From: Welwitschia mirabilis
Taxonomy: Eukaryota > Gnetophyta > Gnetopsida > Welwitschiales
NCBI GenBank assembly: GCA_051453625.1
Contig: JBOZIK010000001.1
Coordinates: 281,592,451-281,656,450 of the forward strand
Direction of reading: 5' to 3'
DNA: 64,000 nucleotides
The first letter of the stretch is position 1, and the number at the start of each line of letters is the position of its first letter. The translations under genes and the position numbers were made by a program. Below the pieces are notes generated by a model, which was given only the letters and a program-made list of their open reading frames with translations, did no database searches and was not told the DNA's origin. Positions 57,468 to 64,000 of this stretch are shown piece after piece.

Positions 57468-59200
57468 ATGGAAGGGATTCCATCCATTAGACCTCTGTTC
57501 ATTGATGGGATAAACTATTCCTATTAGAAGATGAGCATGTGGGTGTACTTATAGTATTTTGAATTTTAGGCATGATAGAGCATAAAATAAGGTTACATAA
57601 ACCCTATAAACATCATTACAAATGCTACAGGTAATGCCACCACTCAGATTAAGAAAAGAAAACACTAAAAAGACAAATAAAAACTACTTTTATGTATGAA
57701 TCTAAAGCCAAAAATGTACTTTATTCCACTTTATCTATAAAATAATTCAACAGAATAGTAGGTTGCAAGATGACATAAGAAATTTGGAATGTTCTAGTTG
57801 AAACATACAAAGGCATGTCTATTGTAAAACAATCTAGGATTTGTCTTTGGATAAATCAATTTAAGAATATCAAGATGAATCAAGGGAAAAGGTTTTTGCA
57901 AGTACTTTATTAGAGTTTTAGTCATTGTGAATGTAATATGTGACATTAGAGAATATTTTCTAGAAGAAAAGGTAAGTCAAAATGTTATTAGACTAATAAC
58001 TCCTAATTATAAATAATCTAAAGATCTCAACAGAATGAAAATAGAAAAACTACAAAGTGCCCTTAAAGCATATGAAAAATGCATCTCATTCAAGATGGAA
58101 CATTAAAAGAGAAATCCATTGTACTTAAGGCAAGCCAAACCTCAAATCAAAGATTAAAAAAACATAAAAGAAGAATAAGAAGAATATAACTCTGATGATG
58201 AAGATGAAGAACTAGCATTTATTACAAAAAGAGTAAAAATACTAATTTCATGCAAGTACAACAAAAGAGATAACTCAAAAGATCATCTAATAATACTGCT
58301 TTTTTAAATGTTTCAAAAATAGAATGTTGGGTAAGTGGAGGAAGAGGACATATTGCGTCGAAATGTTCTCGTACTAATAAATTGAAGGAAGAGGAATATA
58401 TAAGGAGCCCAAAAATAATAAATAGTTTCTTATTAGATTGGATGAAGACAATGAGGCTACAGAAGATGAAGCAGTAGATGATGAGAAAGCGCATCCTTCC
58501 TACATGGCTATAGCACACCCTAAAGATGAATGTAATGGTTTATAAAGGAAAATGATTTAGATAATAAGAATGACATATATATGAGTATTCAAGAAAAATA
58601 TGATTTAATTTTTAAAGAGTTTATTAATTTGAAAAAATTATATACAAAGACAAATAAGTCATGAAAAGGCATATGACCAAGAAAAATATTCTTGCAGTTA
58701 TTTTTTCCACTGAAAACTCAACTCTTAAAGCTAAGGTTTCTAGACTAACATGTGTTTTAAAGAATTTAAGATAGAAAATTTTAGATTCAAAGAAAATCAT
58801 TGAAAAATTTACACAAGATAAAGAAACCTTAAATATCATGCTTAAACAAAGTATAAATCCAAATGATAAGAGTGGCTTAAGATACAATGAGGTTATAACT
58901 AGTGTTTTAGCATCTCTATCTAAAATATGAAATTATAAGCTAATGTATGAGCATTTAACATACACAATTAACATAATATTCTATTATTATCATTATAGAG
59001 GTCATTATCAATATAGATGTCCAATAAAATTTAAAGACAAGTAATATACTAACAACGTCAAAAGGCATAGTAGAATGATATATCATTCTGTGTAGGATAG
59101 ATTAAGAATGTTTGGATATGAAGAGCTAAATCAAATCTTAGAATCAAGAAGAAGCATGCTTATCAAATTGGTAATGGATACTCAAAGCATAATGATGATA
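57468..59200 (+). pseudogene. gag: Element G gag (copia-type)
   Basis: Start ATG at 57468: MEGIPSIRPLFIDGINYSY, then a stop where Trp is expected, then KMSMWVYL. A CCHC-type knuckle near 58325-58365 reads CWVSGGRGHIASKC, with the second Cys replaced by Ser. A second, decayed knuckle-like piece (YYHYRGHYQYRCPIKFKDK) is near 58985-59040. Between them lies an acidic stretch (58190-58215 and 58440-58500) and a coiled-coil-like region that is stop-free on the opposite strand only by chance. It is aligned with H gag in reverse orientation. No protease, integrase or RT follows. Confidence 0.7.
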
Positions 59201-60032
59201 TCATAATCTAATGCAGTAATGATCTATTTATCAACAAGACTACAAAATCTTATGCACTAAAGAATACACTAATTCATATAAGAACTTGAAGATTAGGCCT
59301 TACCCAATCATGTAAGTAAATAGGTAACATCCTTAACCTCATAAGTCCATTGAATTTATCTTATGAGTTGAAATTATAAATAGATGTAGCTGCATAGTTA
59401 AAAGTTATGTGTATGATTGTTAGCTTCTCGAAGTATTACTCTTATAGTTATCATAGTTGTAGATTATTTATGAGAAATATTGAAATTTTATTGTAGACAT
59501 CTTTCTAGATGTCTTAGGTAAAGATGTTTTAAAATTTATAGATGCTTTGGAATAAGATGTCTTAACTTTTACAAACATATTGAAAGGGCAAGTGCATCAT
59601 TATAAATTATTGAATTAGACATCTTGGTTATTGTATATGTTTTGGCAATACAAAAATATATTGGAAATATTTTAACAGTAGATGTATTAAAATTTATAGA
59701 CATCTATTTTTTGCATGTAAGATGTCTTGAGATTTGTAGACTTATTGAGTGTATTTTTATAGGAAAAAAATGCATAAAAATCTAGGGTTTCTACCCTTTT
59801 TTAAAAGACAAAAGGATCACCAAATCTTATTTTCACATCTTTACTTAATACACATTACTCTTAAGTGATCTTCAAGACTTTATTTTCTTAAATTTCTTTA
59901 GCTAGATGTCTTGGATTTTTAAGAAATCTTAACAATAGGTAAGAACAGAGTTTTTCTTGAATAGGTGCATAATTTTCCATAGTTTCTTGCATTTTAGTTG
60001 ATCTTTTATTAGTTACTGTTCTATTTTTAAAA
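59201..60032. repeat. Spacer of element G with AGACATCT/AGATGTCT motif cluster
   Basis: Noncoding spacer between gag and the captured gene. Motifs such as agacatctttctagatgtct (59498 region, an imperfect palindrome), aagatgtctt, tagacatcta and agatgtcttg recur between 59490 and 59915. It is homologous, inverted, to 49000-49700 in H. Confidence 0.65.
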
Positions 60033-60618
60033 ATGACAAGAAAAAAGAGTAGTAGGAACTTCAAGAGGTAAAGGACAAGCCTTAGAACAAATCAGATCAT
60101 AGTATGGAACTTAATTCTATTATGAGGAAGCAAAGAAAAGATTCAAGACTTGGTCAAGAAACTCAATTATTGAAAAAGAACTCTTGATTTTTAAAAAAGA
60201 CATAGAGAATAGCTAATGAGTTATTTTATTTTGTTTGATTAAAAAATAATAGGTGAATGTATCTAGCCTATTTTTGATCTAGTAATAAAGAGTTTTTATT
60301 TGAACATTCTTGAAATTTATGATAGCACTAGTGCATTCTAGACTCAAGTTACAGGCATAAACTTACATATTATTTCAAGTTTTATCAATTAATTGCTTGG
60401 CATAGATGATATGAATGTTTTATAGTTTTATAGTAATTCATTTAGAAGTATTTATTTCTAGAATTACCAATGTATCTCAGCATCAAATGAGTAATGAATT
60501 GGTTGGACATAGTGGAATGAATTTGTTTAAAAACATTGAGAGGAAATACATGATGCCTAATGTCTTTATTCTTAGTTTGATAACATTTTGCAACATTGTA
60601 GTTAGAGGAGGAAGTTAC
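60033..60618 (+). pseudogene. Element G captured gene, 5' part (putative plant transposon protein-like)
   Basis: Likely start ATG at 60033 (MTRKKSSRNFKR, then a stop). Frames then give FYYEEAKKRFKTWSRNSII and EKELLIFKKDIENS near 60116-60212. Next are PIFDLVIKSFYLNILEIYDS near 60270-60330, TQVTGINLHI near 60342-60372, and LLGIDD near 60394-60411. From 60415 a clean 69-codon piece includes ISRITNVSQHQMSNELVGHS, and then NVFILSLITFCNIVVRGGSY near 60565-60622. The pattern of a short FYxNL block, an LLGIDD block and a terminal RGGSY-type block is what I remember of the 'putative plant transposon protein' domain. It is disrupted by stops and cut off by LTR J. Confidence 0.5.
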
Positions 60619-61847
60619 TATTAGAGTGTGAATTTATGTAATATTTAAGTCCTTAGGCAAAACTTGTAAATTAGGGTTCTTGTAAAAAAACACATACTAG
60701 TATAGACAAGAGTCAACTCAAATGTTGTAATCTATTAAAGGGACTAGACTAGAAGTTAGAGAATTGATTCTACAAAGTATTTTTAGTCTTTTTCCTTTAG
60801 TAAATGAAAATAAAGCATAATGAAAATGCAATGCAAGATGAATAATGATGAAATAAAAATGGATAAAATATAATTGTGATGGATCTATTTGAATTTTAAT
60901 CTTTCTGTCACAAGAATCAGCCCTTATAACTTGCATCAATTAGAAATAGCTATCACTTGTCCCTCACCAATATAAGCTATAAGATACACAAAAAAAATGT
61001 AAGTATAATAAAATGCATTATAAGATATAAACTAATAATGTTAACCTAAATAAATTTTGCTCTTATGATCTAAATAAACTATAAATCTATCACTAAATCA
61101 TACTCAACTTAAATCATAAAGGAGATTAACATAATAGAACTAAAACGAGTTCTTTTATTAATCATAAACTAACATCCACTTACAAACAAAGTAGTGGCAC
61201 TTTAATGGAGGATACTTAGTCCAACACCAAGGAAACCACCTTCTCTCTATAGCTATTTATGAACCCCCTATTTTTCAATATGCTATCACAAGAATATTTG
61301 ATACAAAAGATGAAAAGGGAAGTAAAGGAAAATAAGGGTATTTATAGTTTTGCATTAAAGTTCTAGAAGCAAAACCCTAGAAGTCAAATAAGAAAATCTA
61401 GCAATAAATATGAGCTACATGACCTCACTACAAAGATAATTTACTTCCATTCATATAAAATAGTTGCAATCCTATCTATCATGGAGATGATAGTAAGGAC
61501 GATACTCTATAAGAAGAGGTAATCCATTAACGTCATGACTCTTAGTTAGCCCTATAGTTTTAGCTCCTATAATCAATACTATAATTCTAACTATTGTGAA
61601 GATGATAGATGGCATGATAGATTTCCTTGCTATTTTAGCCAAGAGAAATTAGCCTTCTGCATCATTGCTTCTTCTTTTCAAATGCTAAGTGTTAAAAATG
61701 CCTGAAATGCCTCTAAATATGTTAATAACTATGTGTTTTTATGATTATTTTCTTAATACCCCATAATCATTAGAAATACATCTAAACTTGTATAAATGTC
61801 CTATAAAAGTACTCAACCATAAACATCCTATAATTAGCATCACAATA
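60619..61847 (-). repeat. Element J: Athila-like LTR cutting element G
   Basis: Aligned with F, A, K and L: agtcaactcaaatgttgtaa near 60709, ctttaatggaggatacttag near 61200, gtactcaaccataaacatcc near 61808. Sense start is TATTGTGATGC at 61847 and sense end TATTAG-complement at 60619, both decayed from TG/CA. A purine tract on the minus strand (aagtagggggg) adjoins 61848, so this is the 3' LTR of an element lying to the right. The duplicate of gttac (60614-60618) was not found. Confidence 0.75.
61339..61347 (-). promoter_or_regulatory. LTR TATA box of element J
   Basis: The minus strand reads CTATAAATA followed by ccct, the same box as in K and D. Confidence 0.6.
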
Positions 61848-63438
61848 TACCCCCCTACTTAGCCTTATTAGTCCTTGATAAAGTAAGTGATCAATAATAT
61901 TACAAATCAATTTAACCAAGATAACTAGAAAATAGGTAAAATGTAAATTAACTTCAGAAATATTCACCATGCAGAATAAAAATTAAAAACTAATTAACTA
62001 ACATAATACCTTTGTAGGATGCATACTCGATATATCATCCTGCTTATCCTCTAGATAATAATGAGGATGAAAGCAGTTGTAAAATTAGGGAAAAAAAAAA
62101 GTCAGATATATTAACATGGTTAATAAAACAAAACAAATATTAAAATCTTCATTAACCCTCCACTTAAAATATTTAACACATCATAAGATCATAAATAAAT
62201 ATCATACATAATAATCATCATATGATATAATAATGAAAATCTAGAAAGTAATGATATGTATTCATAATTAAAGCAGTAATAACTGAAAATGATGTGTATG
62301 AATGTATTACTGATTTTAAAAGAAAAATCTATAAGTGATGAAATACAAATAATAATTATAACATTACTCCCCTTATCCATGATCTTCTAAATGTTTCAAA
62401 TCATGCTTGCAAGAAAACGTTGTAATTGTGATACTATGATCTTGCTATGTAAGTATGTATCGTGAAAGCTCAAAAAGTTTCTTAGAATTAAAAATTTTAT
62501 TTAATATCTTAAAAATATCTCAAAAAGATATCTTTTCCATTCATACATAAACTAATATGTCCTAAATTACAATAGTAGTAAAAAAACTACTATAGTCCTC
62601 CCTATTATCTAGATGAAAGATGTGGGATGGTGCTCAATAAAGGAGATTTTTAGAAACTAGTAAAGCCTAGGAAACGTTAGATAAGTAAGGGTAGTAATAA
62701 TTAAGCATTAGAAAATCATCAAAAAGATAGAAATATGGTTAAAAGTAGAGAATCATCCTTAAAACAATGATTATACTAAAAAAAGATGAATGTGAAAAGG
62801 ACTCAAGGAGAAAAGAAGAGGATCATAATAATGAACTAAGTAGAAAGAAGTAATGCTTAGAAAAATCCTTAAATGTACTTAAACTTAGTAAGCATGTAAA
62901 AGTAATAAAATAAAACTCAAAATAGAAATTATTATCATCCTCTATTAAAAAGTATTAAAACAAAAACAAACCCTATAGATAAAGACTATGAGTAATATCA
63001 ACAAGAAACTACTAAATGATCAAATCGAAAACATTGTGCTAAAAATGTATGAAAATGAATTTCAAAAGATTTAAAAAAATAACTAAAGAAAACAAAAATA
63101 AAAATTAACAACTAAGAACATAAAGAAGATTGTTTACCTATCATAAATTCTAACCTACAAAATCTCTTAGAAAAAATTATAAAATCACTTGATTAGTAAT
63201 GCAAAACATTATGTGAAAACTCATAAATTACCACTCAAATAGGTCATGATTATGATAATGTTAAGTATATTTAATGTTTTCAAATAATAAATAATAAGAT
63301 TAAAATCTTTCTAAACATGAATTTACTAACTTACAGTCCAAAATAACAAGAAAATCTAAAAATGTAAAATGATCATGTGGAAGTACTCTATGTAAAATAA
63401 GTCTATAAAACAAGCAATGCCTCTAATGACACTAGGGG
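61848..63438 (-). other. Interior of element J, 3' noncoding part
   Basis: Begins with the complement of a polypurine tract (ccccccta at 61851-61858). The next 200 bp resembles the interior of F beside its 3' LTR. Further right, 62400-63438 is A-rich on the plus strand with no coding motif on either strand. The frames at 61782-61970 and 62189-62380 (minus) span LTR or noncoding sequence and are not genes. Confidence 0.5.
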
Positions 63439-64000
63439 TATCACTGATTTTATAGCCTCTAAATTAATCTAAGTATTTTTATGGAGTATTTTGAGCACTT
63501 TTATAAGACATTTATACAAGTTTAGATGTAATTACAATAATTATAAAAAGTCAAAGAGATGATCATGGAAACATGAAATTCTTGACACATTTGGAGTCAT
63601 TTCAGTCATATTTTAATACTTAGTATTTTAGAGTAAGATCAATAATGTAGAAGCTATATTTATTTTAGTGGAAAAGATAAGGAAGATTATCATCTCAATT
63701 TTCATTTCAATTATCATCCCCATAATAGGTAGGATAATAGCACTTTAGTAGCTAATTACAACGCTAATGTAAGCTTGAGCTAACAACCAATGAACCCCCT
63801 TTTCTAAGAAGGTATCATCTCCAATGTTGTTCTCATGAAAATTAGGACAACAATACATTAGAACCAAGTATGACATTGATTGTAAAGTCAAAAGCTAATA
63901 ACTATTGATTATTATAGCACATCATTCCTAGTGTTGTTTTTATAATAGTTAAGATAATACTATTTGTATAAATGACATTGAATTATCTTGTAATTGGATT
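63439..64000 (+). repeat. Element L: Athila-like LTR, plus strand, truncated by window end
   Basis: Aligns with the start of K: ggagtattttgagcactttt with gtattttgagtacttttcta, then tttatacaagtttagatgta. It also aligns with J in inverse orientation. It starts tatcactg, preceded by actagggg, which could be a polypurine tract or chance. Whether it is a solo, 5' or 3' LTR cannot be decided here. Confidence 0.65.

Larger units (their letters stand above)
56016..60618 (+). mobile_element. Element G: second copia-type element with captured gene
   Basis: 5' LTR, PBS, gag, motif-rich spacer and captured frame in the same order as H, on the plus strand. No pol lies between. It was inserted in copia protease sequence; the expected target site is acttg at 56011-56015, but the right copy is not in view. 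The captured frame is cut at 60618 by Athila LTR J, and the 3' part and 3' LTR of G are not seen up to 64000. Confidence 0.75.

Overview
This window looks like intergenic, repeat-derived chromatin from a flowering plant or other seed plant with a large, transposon-rich genome. The evidence is the set of plant-type LTR retrotransposons (Athila-like Ty3/gypsy, Del/Tekay-like Ty3/gypsy and Ty1/copia), with plant-style primer-binding sites, primed by Asp or initiator-Met tRNA. The DNA is very AT-rich, and nearly every recognisable coding stretch is broken by stops and frameshifts. Much of the decay looks like C-to-T/G-to-A transition. I see no intact host gene, RNA gene or CRISPR array. The species cannot be named from this sequence. 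Fifteen runs of N interrupt the window; several are flanked by the same sequence on both sides and look like unclosed assembly overlaps.

Layout, left to right. (1) 1-17668: Athila-like element A on the minus strand (RNase H and RT at the left edge, then protease, gag, PBS and 5' LTR). Its gag is split by element C (3176-15205, plus strand), a Del/Tekay-like element with giant ~4.6 kb LTRs and only ~2.9 kb inside. (2) A sits in the integrase of element B, another Del/Tekay-like element (17669-23397, plus strand), whose 3' LTR is again >4 kb. (3) 23477-55713: Athila-like element D (plus strand) contains copia element H (27975-53397, minus strand). H carries E (29185-44420, Athila-like, plus strand, the best-preserved pol) in its left LTR, and E carries F (38873-43770, Athila-like, minus strand) in the TATA box of its right LTR. 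H also carries K (46389-48331), a solo Athila LTR. (4) 55714-56015 is a scrap of copia protease, interrupted by a second copy of the H family, element G (56016 onward, plus strand). G is cut by Athila LTR J (60619-61847, minus strand), and a further LTR, L, starts at 63439 and runs off the end.

Five of the nesting events (C, E, F, H, K) are supported by 5-bp target-site duplications that I could read directly. They give relative ages: F is younger than E, E than H, H than D; C is younger than A, A than B.

The most unusual item is the H/G copia family. Both copies have gag followed by a long unrelated open frame in sense (about 1.7 kb in H), with no recognisable RT or integrase between. That frame resembles the domain annotated in plants as 'putative plant transposon protein'. 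This suggests a non-autonomous copia family that captured another mobile-element or host gene. Other notable structures are a minisatellite and a tRNA-like segment inside the giant LTRs, a duplicated PBS at the LTR edge, and short palindromic motifs (GTCATCTAGATGAC-type and AGACATCT/AGATGTCT-type) clustered in the LTRs of the Athila-like and copia families respectively.
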